Source of the DNA: Gracilaria domingensis
Lineage: Eukaryota; Rhodophyta; Florideophyceae; Gracilariales; Gracilariaceae
Assembly: GCA_022539475.1 (NCBI GenBank)
Contig: VCMS01000142.1
Span: 1-64,000 of the forward strand
Reading direction: 5' to 3'
Length of the DNA: 64,000 bases
Position 1 is the stretch's first letter. Each line of letters starts with the position of its first letter. The translations under genes and the position numbers were made by a program. Below, piece by piece: positions 53,240-63,153 of this stretch. Under the pieces are notes generated by a model. That model saw only the letters and a program-made list of their open reading frames with translations, searched no databases and was not told the origin of the DNA.

Positions 53240-55177
53240 ATGTTGCAGCTCGTGCGCGCGTTCGAGCTCGCGCTGGCCGCCTGGCTCGACCGCCTCGCCG
53301 CGGCGCTGCGCGGCGAGCCGCTCTCGGCCGCCTGCCGCGCGCTCGCGCCCGACGGCGCCGCGCTCGCCACGCGCATCGATCACATCGTCGCCACGCCGAT
53401 GCTGGCCATCCCGTTCGCCTTCGTCGTTGCGCTCTCCGCCGTGTTCGCCATCCCCTCCGCCATCGCCTTTTTCGATTCCGACCCCATTCTCTCCCAGGTC
53501 CCGCTGCCCTCCACCACCTTCGACCCATACGAAGACCCGCACGTCGACCATCTGCCCGACGAAGACGTCCAGCCGCAGCTGTGCCGCCCCACCGCCCCCA
53601 ATTGCATCCCGTGCTACGCCCCGGCCACGTCGGAGCTGCTGGGCTACGTGCAAGCGCACACTCCGGACGACGTCCATCGCATGCTGCGCGCCGCCAGAGA
53701 TGCGCAGCACAGCTGGCAGAACACCTCTTTCAAACAGCGCACCGCCGTCATGCGCGTGCTTCGCGACTACCTGCTGTACTACCAAAAAGAGCTCAGCCAG
53801 CTTTCGCATACCGATACCGGCAAGCCTGTTTTGGACGCCTGCATCGGCGAGATCCTGCCCACGCTCGAGAAGATCAGGTGGCTCATATCGTCCGGCGAGG
53901 CTGCCTTGCGTCCGGAACCGCGCGAAACGGGTCCGATCACCAGCCACAAGACCGCCCGTCTTCATTTCATGCCACTCGGTGTGATTGGCGCCATTGCTCC
54001 GTGGAACTATCCGCTGCACAACTTTTTCAACCCGGTGCTCGCTGCCCTGTTCTCGGGCAATGCCATCGTAGTCAAGCCAAGTGAGTACACTCTGTATTCA
54101 TCGCTGCATTTTGCTCGCATTGTGCGAAGGGTGCTTTCTCTCTGCGGTCATTCGCCGCAGCTCGTGCAGCTGCTTCTCGGCGAGGCGCATGTTGGACAGG
54201 CGTTGGTTGATGCTCCGATTGACAAGCTCTTTTTCACCGGCTCCACTGTTGTGGGGCACATGGTCGCCCAACGAGCCGCAAAGCGCTTGCTACCAGTGTG
54301 TCTTGAACTGGGAGGCAAGGATGCGTTTGTCATTTGCGATGATGCTGATGTCAAGCATGCAGCTACCATTTGCATGCGCGGCGTATTTCAAAACTCTGGA
54401 CAAAACTGCATCGGCATCGAGCGTGTATTTGTGCACGAAGCAGTTATGGACAAGTTTCTGCAAATTGCTCTTCCAACGGTCAAATCAATGCGCGTTGGAA
54501 CCGACGTTGGCGCTATGACCATGGGCGAAAAGGCGCAGAGCAAGATTGAACAGCTCGTTGACGATGCTGTGCAAAAGGGTGCCAAACTGCTGACAGGAGG
54601 AAAACGCGCCACAGTCAACGGAGCTGGTACCTTCTTTGAGCCCACAGTCCTAAAGGACGTGACAGCCACAATGGACATCGCCAATGAAGAGGTTTTTGGC
54701 CCCGTCATGACTATCATGTCGTGGAAGAATGATGAACAGCTGGTGCGAATGATCAACGATTGTCAGTTTGGTTTGGGATCCTCCGTCTTCTCCGCTAGTA
54801 CAAACAGAGCTCATTCAATAATCTCCAAACTGCGAGTAGGTATGTCGAATGTAAACGACTTTGCTACAAACTACTTGTGCCAAAGTATGCCTTTCGGCGG
54901 CACAAAGCAGAGTGGGTCGGATCGTTTTGCTGGTATTGAAGGGCTTCGAGGATGTTGTATTATGAAAGCTGTAACGCACGACCGTTTTCCTGGCATCAAG
55001 ACAATGATCCCGAAGGCTTTCAAATACCCCACTGGATTTAATGCATTTGAACTCGCTGCAGAGATTAACGATCTCGTGTACGGAAGGGGTCTGATGACAA
55101 AGGTTGACAACCTTCGTCATCTGATTGGAATGGTTATGTTTCCATCGTGGAGGCCGAGAGCGGTTGGAAGTGGATGA
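53240..55177 (+). CDS. ALDH22A1: Membrane-anchored aldehyde dehydrogenase, ALDH22/MSC7 family
   Basis: The 645-residue protein has an N-terminal extension with one hydrophobic helix (about residues 50-75, TPMLAIPFAFVVALSAVFAI), as in plant ALDH22A1 and yeast MSC7, which lie in the endomembrane system. The catalytic domain has PWNYPLHNFFNP, the base E356 in LELGGKDAF and the nucleophile C390 in SGQNCIGIER, 34 residues apart as in the family. FGPVMTIMSW and CQSMPFGGTKQSGSDRFAG are further signatures. The enzyme oxidises aldehydes with NAD(P)+; the physiological substrate is not known for this family. The first 500 bases are GC-rich and the rest more balanced, with no intron. A reading frame open upstream of 53,240 is compositional. 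Confidence 0.92.
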   Translation: MLQLVRAFELALAAWLDRLAAALRGEPLSAACRALAPDGAALATRIDHIVATPMLAIPFAFVVALSAVFAIPSAIAFFDSDPILSQVPLPSTTFDPYEDPHVDHLPDEDVQPQLCRPTAPNCIPCYAPATSELLGYVQAHTPDDVHRMLRAARDAQHSWQNTSFKQRTAVMRVLRDYLLYYQKELSQLSHTDTGKPVLDACIGEILPTLEKIRWLISSGEAALRPEPRETGPITSHKTARLHFMPLGVIGAIAPWNYPLHNFFNPVLAALFSGNAIVVKPSEYTLYSSLHFARIVRRVLSLCGHSPQLVQLLLGEAHVGQALVDAPIDKLFFTGSTVVGHMVAQRAAKRLLPVCLELGGKDAFVICDDADVKHAATICMRGVFQNSGQNCIGIERVFVHEAVMDKFLQIALPTVKSMRVGTDVGAMTMGEKAQSKIEQLVDDAVQKGAKLLTGGKRATVNGAGTFFEPTVLKDVTATMDIANEEVFGPVMTIMSWKNDEQLVRMINDCQFGLGSSVFSASTNRAHSIISKLRVGMSNVNDFATNYLCQSMPFGGTKQSGSDRFAGIEGLRGCCIMKAVTHDRFPGIKTMIPKAFKYPTGFNAFELAAEINDLVYGRGLMTKVDNLRHLIGMVMFPSWRPRAVGSG

Positions 55178-55719
55178 TACTGAAGGAGAGTGCTAACCAA
55201 CTAAACTTTGTGTGGTTGATGCGCCGAGCCAATTTTAGATTGTAAAAACATGGATTCAAACCATGCGGAAGATTTTGTTCATCTCCAGACACTTTGCCGA
55301 GGCAATAATTTCTATGTACGGCTTACAAGTTGCAAAAGTGTTTGTCTTGAAACATGGCCCGTGAACATGCGATTGTTGAGCATTTGGGGGGAATGTTCCG
55401 ATTCCATGGAATGAGGGCCACGGGAAGGATGCTGAGTTCTCTCCTTGCAAACTTGGGGTGGATGGTGTTGTACACCAGCTGTCTCAGTTTACTCATAAGC
55501 AGAGGTTCAGTTCCGAATCTACCCTGTTCTTCCTTTGGTTGGCAAAGTGGACAGCAACCAAACCCTTGTTCAACAATGTCTCAGTGATACTAGAACACTA
55601 GTGGTTCTGAGAGTCCAAGACAGACAGAGAGAACCGCGTCAGAGCGACAGCGAAAAGCATTCCCACTCGCGTTTCCCGAAACCCTTCCAAAAGAATACCC
55701 TTCTCGCTTTTTTCGCAAC
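55178..55719. other. Intergenic region
   Basis: This contains the ALDH22 3' flank and the glycosyltransferase upstream region. Short frames only; nothing recognised. Confidence 0.5.
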
Positions 55720-57579
55720 ATGTCATCGATGGACAACTCACGGTCAACCCAATCCGCCTCAATCTCTCCGACATCCTTTTCCAGTCACCGCCGTTCCAGG
55801 CATTCTCGCAGCTCTGAAATGAGACATGTTAGACATGATTCTGCTTCAAAGCTTTCTACGCAAAACGCGCTGGTCTACTTTGTAATCCCTGTACAATTTC
55901 TAGTTATAGGCGTCGTGGCTTTTCTAATTTCCAGGAAGAATCAGGAACTACAACTTCTTGCAGGGGAAGGGAACGATGCGTTTTCGAGTAGGTATTACTC
56001 CTCGGGAGACAAGACGGTGAATGATTATAGAAAAGGCGGGGAACAGTCTGTTATCAGCTTCTGGCCGTATCTTCGCTTTTCTCGCCCTCCCGAACAGGAA
56101 TTGCGTTGTCCAACTGAGAAATGCAACGTAGAGCAATGGAGTTACATCGGCGACAAGTGCTATTATCGTTCAGAACCTATCAAAGATAGCGCGGGCCACA
56201 ACTCGTCAATATGGAGCCTAGTTCAGGACGACATGTACTATACCGAGGAATACGACTTTGCTTGTCCGGTCAGTGTTTGCAGGAAGCAATGGAATGAAGA
56301 GATAAACAAGACGGATCACATCGTTCTTCGGGTTCTGCATGAGTATTATCAGAACGATACGCCCTGGAATCTTGAAAGAATGTACCATGGAAACAAATAT
56401 GTACGCATGAATCGCTTCTGGGGTCTTGAGTACAAACTGAACGGAGGATTTACACTAACAAAAGGAAAAGACGATGACACGGAGGAAGTGGAAGAGAAGA
56501 ACGCAACGATCACCATCCGAAGAGGTTTCACACAAAAGTTCTGCGATGTTCTTGTTAACACGGAGGTTCCGCCTCCCGAATCACCAATTTATATCGTTGT
56601 GCCATACACGGGACGAGTTGAGCAACTCCAATCCTTTTATGATAACCTCAAAGACTTGGTTGCAGAAGGGCTCAATTTACGCGTGGTTGTATCTACTCAT
56701 GGAGGTGCTGTCCATTTGCTTAGCGCTGCTGAGACTTTACGAGAAATGCAAATCGGTATCACTGAAGGAGAATTTGCAGATGGTCACCGAGTGCAAGTTG
56801 TTGAAACCACAGGGGATCACTTTGGAAACTTTTCCAGATCTAAGGCCTTGCTAGATGGATCACAATATGTTCCTTCCGATGCACTCATGTTCTTTTGTGA
56901 TGTGGATATGCTGATCAAGAAAGAGTTCTTCGATAACTGTCGGTATAATACACAACAGAACTACCAAGTCTATTATCCTATCGTGTACAGCATGTATCCG
57001 TATGGATACAAGGTTGAAAAGGAGCATGGGTACTGGCGCAGTGGGGCTTATGGGATGCTATGTGTGTACAAGAGTGATTTTGAAACGACCGAGGCCTGGG
57101 CTCTGCATGAGAAGCAGAAGAAACTCGTTGGATGGGGTTTTGAAGATGTTACTCTTCATCAAGAATTTATGAACCACCCGCGGATATCAATATTCCAAGC
57201 TATAGAACCAAACTTGTTACACCGCTGGCATCCGAAATATTGTGAGTTCAACCGGCATATTGTTGCATGTCTAGGAACCGTGTTTCGAAACCTGGGAAGC
57301 AAACGCTTCCTAGCATCGCTGATTGCCTACAACGGCGTAGATGTTTCCACGATTCCTTATACTCCCGAAGCAGTTCGATTTAGTCCATACAAGAACGAAA
57401 CCACGGGCGAAATAATGGGCGGTTCAAACAAGACCGACGATCAGATACTAGAGGAGAATGGGGACCACTTGGAGCGGTTGAAGCAAGCGTACGAAGAAAA
57501 GCTCAAGGAGGGAAAAATTGGATTCGTTAGTACCCTGGCCAAAGAAGCCATCGAGGCCAAGGATCGAACACAGGTTTAA
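55720..57579 (+). CDS. CHGN-family type II glycosyltransferase (chondroitin GalNAc-transferase-like)
   Basis: The 619-residue protein has a short Ser/Arg-rich cytoplasmic part, a signal anchor (about 50-70, NALVYFVIPVQFLVIGVVAF) and a Golgi-type lumenal region. Catalytic features are IYIVVPYTGRVEQLQSFYDN, GNFSRSKALLDG, the DxD metal site D394-V-D396 in FFCDVDM, GYWRSGAYGM and the acceptor motif GWGFEDVTLHQEF (471 onward, E475-D476). This is the plan of chondroitin N-acetylgalactosaminyltransferases and polymerases. A Cys-containing domain before it (130-290) is not recognised. Red algae have no known chondroitin; relatives have been discussed as candidates for sulfated galactan synthesis, but the donor and acceptor here are unknown. 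No intron is seen and the start ATG fits the topology. Confidence 0.85.
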   Translation: MSSMDNSRSTQSASISPTSFSSHRRSRHSRSSEMRHVRHDSASKLSTQNALVYFVIPVQFLVIGVVAFLISRKNQELQLLAGEGNDAFSSRYYSSGDKTVNDYRKGGEQSVISFWPYLRFSRPPEQELRCPTEKCNVEQWSYIGDKCYYRSEPIKDSAGHNSSIWSLVQDDMYYTEEYDFACPVSVCRKQWNEEINKTDHIVLRVLHEYYQNDTPWNLERMYHGNKYVRMNRFWGLEYKLNGGFTLTKGKDDDTEEVEEKNATITIRRGFTQKFCDVLVNTEVPPPESPIYIVVPYTGRVEQLQSFYDNLKDLVAEGLNLRVVVSTHGGAVHLLSAAETLREMQIGITEGEFADGHRVQVVETTGDHFGNFSRSKALLDGSQYVPSDALMFFCDVDMLIKKEFFDNCRYNTQQNYQVYYPIVYSMYPYGYKVEKEHGYWRSGAYGMLCVYKSDFETTEAWALHEKQKKLVGWGFEDVTLHQEFMNHPRISIFQAIEPNLLHRWHPKYCEFNRHIVACLGTVFRNLGSKRFLASLIAYNGVDVSTIPYTPEAVRFSPYKNETTGEIMGGSNKTDDQILEENGDHLERLKQAYEEKLKEGKIGFVSTLAKEAIEAKDRTQV

Positions 57580-58177
57580 GTCTTGGAAAGATACGGAACG
57601 CCAAAGAGGCTTTCGTATTATCGTAGTCAGCACAATGGTATTGTCCTCCTAGACCGTGAATTATTCGGGACCGCTTCGTGATCCGTTTGGACACCTTCGC
57701 AGATAGCTCATTCTCAGTTCCATGTTGTAACCCGATACGAGGTACCGTCGTATCTCCCATAGCCTCGTTAGCATACATGGAGCGATGCACAGCTACCCGT
57801 TTGCCTTTCGTTCTTGTGCCGTAAACGTCAGCAGTCGCACACTGCGATGTATTCTACGATTATGGTGCAGACTCGACACCATACTTCACAAAAAAAGATC
57901 GCCTACGCTGGTTAACAATATCGTTTAAGAACGATGCGAACCAGTCGTTTCACCAAACAATCGAAGTTGAGCCGAACTAGAATAATCAGAAACCCGACAT
58001 CGAGAGCATTCAGCGCTATCGTTGCGACAGCGCTGGCTTGGAAAATTGTTTTACATTGATCTCCATCCACGGCACAAGATTCAGCGGTCGTCTATTGCCT
58101 GAGACAGGGTTGGCACAGCTGGAAATCGCTCGGTGTGGCGTTCTAAAGGGAATCTATCGAACTGAAGAAGTTCAGAG
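57580..58177. other. Convergent 3' intergenic region
   Basis: About 600 bp between the ends of the glycosyltransferase gene and the proline-rich gene. Nothing was recognised on either strand. Confidence 0.5.
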
Positions 58178-59668
58178 CTAGTCATCTTTGGTAGCGGCTG
58201 ATTCTCTAGCTGCTCGTCTCAGTCTTCGCTTCTCCTCCAAAGAAAGTCGCTTAGAGCTGGGGCCCGAATCAGGCGGATTCATATCGTTCGATGATGTGGC
58301 AGGAGACGATTTCTTAGGGAGTTTCGCGGTGAGTGCAGAGAGAGCTGAGACAGCATCTTTGGCATCTTCTGAAGGCCTTGTTGAAGGCTGGTCAGCGCCG
58401 GAGTCAGTTGGAGTGGAACCGTTAGCATGGGGTTGAGTGCCATTAGGAAGTGAGGGGGCCTCCGCAGCTGCAGGTGGGCTGTCCTTTTTCTCGAAGCCTT
58501 CGTCCGATTTGGATTTGTCTTGTGACGATGCGGCAGGCCTCGCAGAGTCAATATCTGTTTCAGAAGATGGAGGTGCTGCCGGCTTTGTAGTTGTCTCAGA
58601 TTCCATCTTGGTATTTATTGGTTCTTTTGGCTTATCTTGCTCTGACGGCTCATTCTTCCCTGATTTGGAATCGGAGGACGAGCCGGCTTGCTCCTCACTT
58701 GGTTTGACTTTTTCATCTTCTGAAGGTTGTTTCTGTGGATCAGTACTGCTGTCTCCATCTTTCTTGTCCGGATCAGTATCTGAGGGTTGGCCGTTTGATT
58801 CAGCATCTGGAGAAACTTTCTTCAAGGTATCCTTCAGATTGGCGAACGCAGCCTTTTCATCTTCCTTCGGTTCGTCAACATCTGGCAGAGGCGTACTTCC
58901 ACTAGGCTTGAGGCGGCCAGCAGGGTTGGGACCAGCACCCCGAATAATATCGGCCAGAGTGAGTGGTTTCTTGGCAGCCTCGCGCTCCTTCCGCTTTGCT
59001 TCACGACGACGCTGCCTCTCCAGTTTCTCGCGCTTCTGCTTCTCTGGATCCATGGCCGGCAAATCGGGCGGCGGTGGCGGAGGCATCGGTGGTGCCGCCG
59101 GTGGCGCACCCGGCGCCGAACGGTCAGGAAAGGCAGCAGGCGGCGGCGCAGAAGAGAGCGGCGGCGACCCCAATGGAGACGAGGACGGATAGGCACCCGG
59201 CCTGGAACGTGCATTACGCGACGACCGCCTGTCATGCGGCAGTGCTTCCCAACGGGCTGTGGGCGGAGTGCCGCCCCCGAGGGGAGTGGGGCGATCTATG
59301 CGCGAGATCTCCGAGCGCAGACGCAACAGCTCACTCTCCAGCAACGCCAACTTCTCTGAACGCATGGCCTTGGCGTAGCGCTCCCTCTCCCTGGCGCGCG
59401 CAGCGCGCCTGGCAGCAAGCTCGGCCTCCAAGTCCGCATCGGACATGGCGTTCACCCTACGCGAGGAGGCATGTTTGTAGCGGCGACCGCGCCGCCTCCG
59501 CGTGGGGCGCGCATGACGGGCGGGGCGAGGCAGTTCGACGGGCGGCACGGACTGAATGGAATGCACTGCATCGCGGACGACGCGATCGCCAGCAAGCTTC
59601 AAGTTGGCAAAGTGCGAGAGGATGAGCGTCTGCGCAGACATGGGGTGACGATGCGACGAAGAGCTCAT
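58178..59668 (-). CDS. Proline-rich, charged, disordered protein with WH2-like motif
   Basis: The product of about 496 residues starts MSSSSHRHPMSAQTLILSHF; a later ATG at 59,446 (MSDADLEAEL) is also possible. A helical segment (ELAARRAARARERERYAKAM) leads to a Ser/Pro region, a polyproline stretch (PPMPPPPPPDLPAMD), a basic coiled segment (EKQKREKLERQRRREAKRKE) and then PLTLADIIRGAGPNPAGRLK. The last resembles a WH2 actin-binding motif (LxxDIxxG...LK), a pairing with polyproline seen in actin regulators, but the match is loose. The remainder is acidic Ser/Asp/Lys-rich and ends in a basic helix (LSLEEKRRLRRAARESAATK). No enzyme domain is present. It is divergent from the cL38-like gene. Confidence 0.7.
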   Translation of the reverse strand: MSSSSHRHPMSAQTLILSHFANLKLAGDRVVRDAVHSIQSVPPVELPRPARHARPTRRRRGRRYKHASSRRVNAMSDADLEAELAARRAARARERERYAKAMRSEKLALLESELLRLRSEISRIDRPTPLGGGTPPTARWEALPHDRRSSRNARSRPGAYPSSSPLGSPPLSSAPPPAAFPDRSAPGAPPAAPPMPPPPPPDLPAMDPEKQKREKLERQRRREAKRKEREAAKKPLTLADIIRGAGPNPAGRLKPSGSTPLPDVDEPKEDEKAAFANLKDTLKKVSPDAESNGQPSDTDPDKKDGDSSTDPQKQPSEDEKVKPSEEQAGSSSDSKSGKNEPSEQDKPKEPINTKMESETTTKPAAPPSSETDIDSARPAASSQDKSKSDEGFEKKDSPPAAAEAPSLPNGTQPHANGSTPTDSGADQPSTRPSEDAKDAVSALSALTAKLPKKSSPATSSNDMNPPDSGPSSKRLSLEEKRRLRRAARESAATKDD

Positions 59669-59798
59669 CGCGCTTACGACATGATGCGCAGGCGCTGTCG
59701 CGGGGCGGGGGTTGGAGGATGGTCGCGCGGCAGTGCTGCGGCGCGGCGTCCTGGTCGGCGCGTGCGCGTGCAGCGGCGCCCGCGCGCGCCTCTGTGGC

Positions 59799-59886
59799 GC
59801 GCGCACGCGCGCTCTTGACTCAAGAGCGCGCGTGCGCGCCGGGGCCGAACGGCTCAAGAGTCTTGAGCCGTTCGGCCCCGGCGCGC
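59799..59886. repeat. Two overlapping perfect palindromes (41 and 53 bp) in a divergent promoter
   Basis: The first (59,799-59,839) has 20-base arms gcgcgcacgcgcgctcttga around a single c. The second (59,834-59,886) has 26-base arms that start gcgcgccggggccgaacggc and meet around a single g. They overlap by six bases and share the word ctcaaga or its complement. They sit between the starts of two divergent genes. Confidence 0.95.
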
Positions 59887-60050
59887 GAACGGCGCGTTGA
59901 CACGCGCACAGCGCGACACGACGCCGCGTGGCCCACGTCGGCAGCAGGTTGCGATCTGAGCGCCGCGTCGTTTCACGAGGAGATCATCGTCTGGCGGCTG
60001 CGCGCGCATGGCGCCGACCCGTCGCTTCGATCCGCCATCCTGCTCGCACC

Positions 60051-60602
60051 ATGACCATGGCGTTCGTTACGCCCTCCGTTCTGCCGCGTTCCGGCTTGTC
60101 GCACGCTTCCGCCAGCGTGGAAGCGCGGCCCGCCACGCCCGTCTGCGTGCCGTGGGCTCCGCTAGACATTCGTGCGGCGAAGCATGTGCAGTTCAAGGGC
60201 GCCAAGAAGGCCGATCGTCGGCGTCCAAAGAAGCATAGGCCCTCCGATATCAACCGCAAGCCGCCGTCTTTCGATCCCGAACCGCTACGAGCTGAGGGGT
60301 ACGTGGTAGCTTCTCAATTGTTATCATTGTGAACGTCGTCTGTCTTCGTGCGCTGACTTGTCTTTCTGTTTCTTTCCTGGCTTGCGCTTCGTGTTGCTTT
60401 GCTTAGTTTGCCTCCGGTTTACACCATTTTAAAGGGGGACGAGGTCGAGGCGGCTTTTGCGGGAAAGGCAGTCCTGGCGTCCGCGGAAACGGTACCCACC
60501 GAGATGGCAGAACAGGATAACTTTGAGGAGAGCAGCACCATTGACTCTAGCGAGCCCCAACAGTCAGACGCCGACGAAGTTGCCGAAGATGCCGCAGAAT
60601 AG
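60051..60602 (+). CDS. PSRP6: Plastid ribosomal protein cL38 (PSRP6)-like, two exons
   Basis: Exon 1 is 60,051-60,298, intron 60,299-60,406 (GTACGT to CTTAG, 108 nt) and exon 2 is 60,407-60,602; the phase-2 junction restores one frame of 147 residues. The N-terminus (MTMAFVTPSVLPRSGLSHAS) is rich in Ser/Ala with few acids, like a plastid transit peptide. The core KKADRRRPKKHRPSDINRKP resembles the cL38 signature (RPKKTQPWDIKRKP) of plant plastid large ribosomal subunits. The C-terminal half (from LPPVYTILKGDEVEAAF) ends in an acidic tail not expected in cL38. The length exceeds that of the plant protein. The family call rests on one basic motif. Confidence 0.6.
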
Positions 60603-61551
60603 AGGGGCCTTGAAACGGAAATCAGGCTGGAGACCCGTGAAACTGATAGATGCCACATAGTTTGTCACCGAAGCGCGCCGAAAACTGTTCTCAGATCACA
60701 TGTGCCACATGGCTCGGTTGCATCCGTCTTCTCTCAAGTATCTATGTGGACATCAGTCATGGATATCGCTTCCTGCTTAAGGTCACCTCACCTTCATTTT
60801 TGTGCTCTCGCATCCCTGCGCTTCATGGTCGCTCCTACCCTATCTACACGGCTCAAAGCGAGGCCCATGGTAAAAATAGCCTTGTGTTACTTTGGTTTTC
60901 CTCGTTCGTTTAGGATGTCCTGGCATTCCGCAGGCCCACTTCCGTATGATTGTCGTCAAGACGCCAAGCAGGGGTGCACATAATTCAATCATGCACTCCT
61001 TGAGTGCATTTAAATACCATCATATTGAAGCGCTTTGGCAATACAATCAAGACTGCAATCGGCGAACTGGGATGCAGTCGAACGAAATCAATCGCAGCCT
61101 TTTTGTATATAAGGCTTGAAATACATAGAACTTTCAAAAGATATAGTCATACGCGGCGTTTTGCTCTGGATGGTTCTTATCCGCCGTCTTTGACAACATG
61201 CATGCCTCTTGAAGCGCGTCAGGAGCTCTCCAAGCATATCATTAACGAACTGTCGAAAATACGTATTATATTGCACCGTAGATGCAACTTGAGACATGAT
61301 ACAGGGTATCGTTTTGATACTTTAAGAGCCGTAAGTTAGAAGTACTGCGACCTGAACGGGTACATCAATTGCAGAGGTGTTTCCCATGTGCCCTTCAGGT
61401 CTATATTGTGCATTCTCATGGCAATCCGTAGGGAAGAGAGCAATCTCGGGGTGAGTTTAGAGATTGAAATCGTTTGCCAAAGAATTTGATTGCGGCACAC
61501 CCTTCGTGCCAAGTCTTTCCTTCAGAGTGTCTTCTCCCTGAACAACACCTC
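60603..61551. other. Convergent 3' intergenic region
   Basis: About 950 bp between the cL38-like gene and UCHL5. Overlapping short frames on the plus strand up to 111 codons are not protein-like. Nothing recognised. Confidence 0.5.
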
Positions 61552-62517
61552 TTACGTCTGTTTGCTATTTTGCTTTTCCACCATTTTTTCATAGTCTTTC
61601 TCTTTTTTCTCCGTAGCGTCCGTAATTAACTTCTCTGCTTGTCCTGACTCTGCGATCGCTTTGAACAAATCGACGATGAACGGCACAAAATTCCATCGCC
61701 TTCGCATGTTTTCAACTCGCCATCTCTCGTGCTTCTCAGCCTGCTGTGCTAGTTCGGCTTCAATCGACGCAATTCTGCTGTTGGTTTCAGCATTTTCCCT
61801 CAATTTTGTAACCTCAGCTTGGAGCCGTTCCCGAGGGTCTTCCACAAGCATCATGATGTTAAAGCGAATCTCGCTTCCATTGTATTCTTCTATTCTTTGC
61901 GAAATGATGGGGGTTACAACATCCAACCAGTCTACATTTTTGTCATATGCGCCATGTTCCCGCGGTCCCTCTTGCAGGCCGTCCAGTTCGTACACCTTCC
62001 CCTCGTGGGGAATGTACGCCACAAAATGGAATGGGTCCTCCTTCTCAGCAGTCTGGCTGTCTTCCACGACAAATTGATGTTGTGGTGCGAATGAGTTATG
62101 TGCGGCGCGGATAACTTCCGAATTTGAGACCACCATTCCTTTTGTCATCGAATCCATGCCCACCGAGAACTCTTTGAACCTCGAAAGTTCTTCTCCTATT
62201 GCAAGAGAAGCAGAATTCATTACAATGGAAAGAAGCGCTTGTGTCGCGCATGCGTTGGTGATAGTCTGATTGGCGAAGAACAATGATTCAGGCGCTGGGA
62301 CGCACAATTTTCCAGGTCGGGTTTGTGCAATACTGCGTTCATCGTCGCGATACTTGAATAAGAAGACGAGTCCGTAAACCTGACCGTGTTGGGCAATCAA
62401 ATGCTTGTCTAGAGCGTAGAGTTCTTCAACCTGCACATTCTTGACTCCGATTTCGCGAAGCAATTCTGTGAATACCCCTGGATCCGACTCAATTGTGCAC
62501 CAACCTAGATCTGCCAT
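61552..62517 (-). CDS. UCHL5: Ubiquitin C-terminal hydrolase UCHL5/UCH37
   Basis: The 321-residue protein carries the UCH triad in the family positions: Q84 (FANQTITNAC), nucleophile C90, H164 (DPFHFVAYIP) and D179 (VYELDGLQEGP). The N-terminus GWCTIESDPGVFTELLREIG is characteristic. The C-terminal part has coiled-coil helices (AEVTKLRENAETNSRIASIE) and the ULD-like RRRWNFVPFIVDLFKAIAES segment, by which UCH37 docks on the proteasome subunit RPN13 in animals; a KEKD-type tail follows. It trims ubiquitin chains at the 19S proteasome. Length matches human UCHL5 closely. It is intronless, and the start at 62,517 is the first Met, aligned with the family. Confidence 0.95.
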   Translation of the reverse strand: MADLGWCTIESDPGVFTELLREIGVKNVQVEELYALDKHLIAQHGQVYGLVFLFKYRDDERSIAQTRPGKLCVPAPESLFFANQTITNACATQALLSIVMNSASLAIGEELSRFKEFSVGMDSMTKGMVVSNSEVIRAAHNSFAPQHQFVVEDSQTAEKEDPFHFVAYIPHEGKVYELDGLQEGPREHGAYDKNVDWLDVVTPIISQRIEEYNGSEIRFNIMMLVEDPRERLQAEVTKLRENAETNSRIASIEAELAQQAEKHERWRVENMRRRWNFVPFIVDLFKAIAESGQAEKLITDATEKKEKDYEKMVEKQNSKQT

Positions 62518-62689
62518 CTTGATCTAAGGAGGTTCTTCTGGACCGAGAAGATGGAATGAGAGAGAGAGGACGGAGAATGTTACGTCGTCAATGACGTTGT
62601 CGGTTTGTCAAGGAGCCTCTCCAGTCTCATGACACCCCGCAGTCTGTCCGTACTGTTGTTTGAAACAACCTCTTTATTATTATTATTTT

Positions 62690-63010
62690 TTACAATACTA
62701 CGACTATTTCCAAGCTCCCTTTTATGAAGGGTAGGATTTCACGAGATAAGAGGGCTCCCGTTCCCCTGGAAATTACGTCAATTTGCCCGCCAAGAGAAGC
62801 CGGTTTTTGATAATCAAATTGATCTTGTCGATGCTTTTGTGTCACAGCTACCGAAGGTATGAAAGCAAGCCGAACTTTAGGAACTTCTCCGAGGCAGAGG
62901 CCATATCGTTGTCGAACTAATCCGATCAGCCTTTTCCGCCTTCTCTCCCGCAACACTGATTGCACTCTTGTCCGGTGAGGATTGTATGGGTGTGCATACA
63001 CCGTGGTCAT
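62690..63010 (-). CDS. Small hypothetical basic protein (doubtful)
   Basis: A minus-strand frame starts MTTVYAHPYNPHRTRVQSVL and encodes 106 residues: basic N-terminal half (RERRRKRLIG), then FDYQKPASLGGQIDVISRGT and a hydrophobic end (FIKGSLEIVVVL). No homologue is recognised. It is divergent from the hydrolase at 63,154, with 143 bp between starts, and lies upstream of UCHL5 on the same strand. It could be a real short gene or leader sequence read by chance. Confidence 0.35.
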   Translation of the reverse strand: MTTVYAHPYNPHRTRVQSVLRERRRKRLIGLVRQRYGLCLGEVPKVRLAFIPSVAVTQKHRQDQFDYQKPASLGGQIDVISRGTGALLSREILPFIKGSLEIVVVL

Positions 63011-63153
63011 TGCTACGCCCTTGTTCGTTCGTTCGTTGCTCCGTTTTGCGCGCACCCACAGTGAATCAAATCGCGTCAAGAAGAACGGCTCGCAAGGGCC
63101 CTATTTCATATCAGGCCCAAAGACGACGTCATTCTTCGCGAGCACAACCAGCC

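Noticed and set aside
51718-54084. 788-codon plus-strand frame across NDUFAF5 and ALDH22
   Set aside because: Crosses two genes on different strands, out of frame with both; low-complexity artefact.
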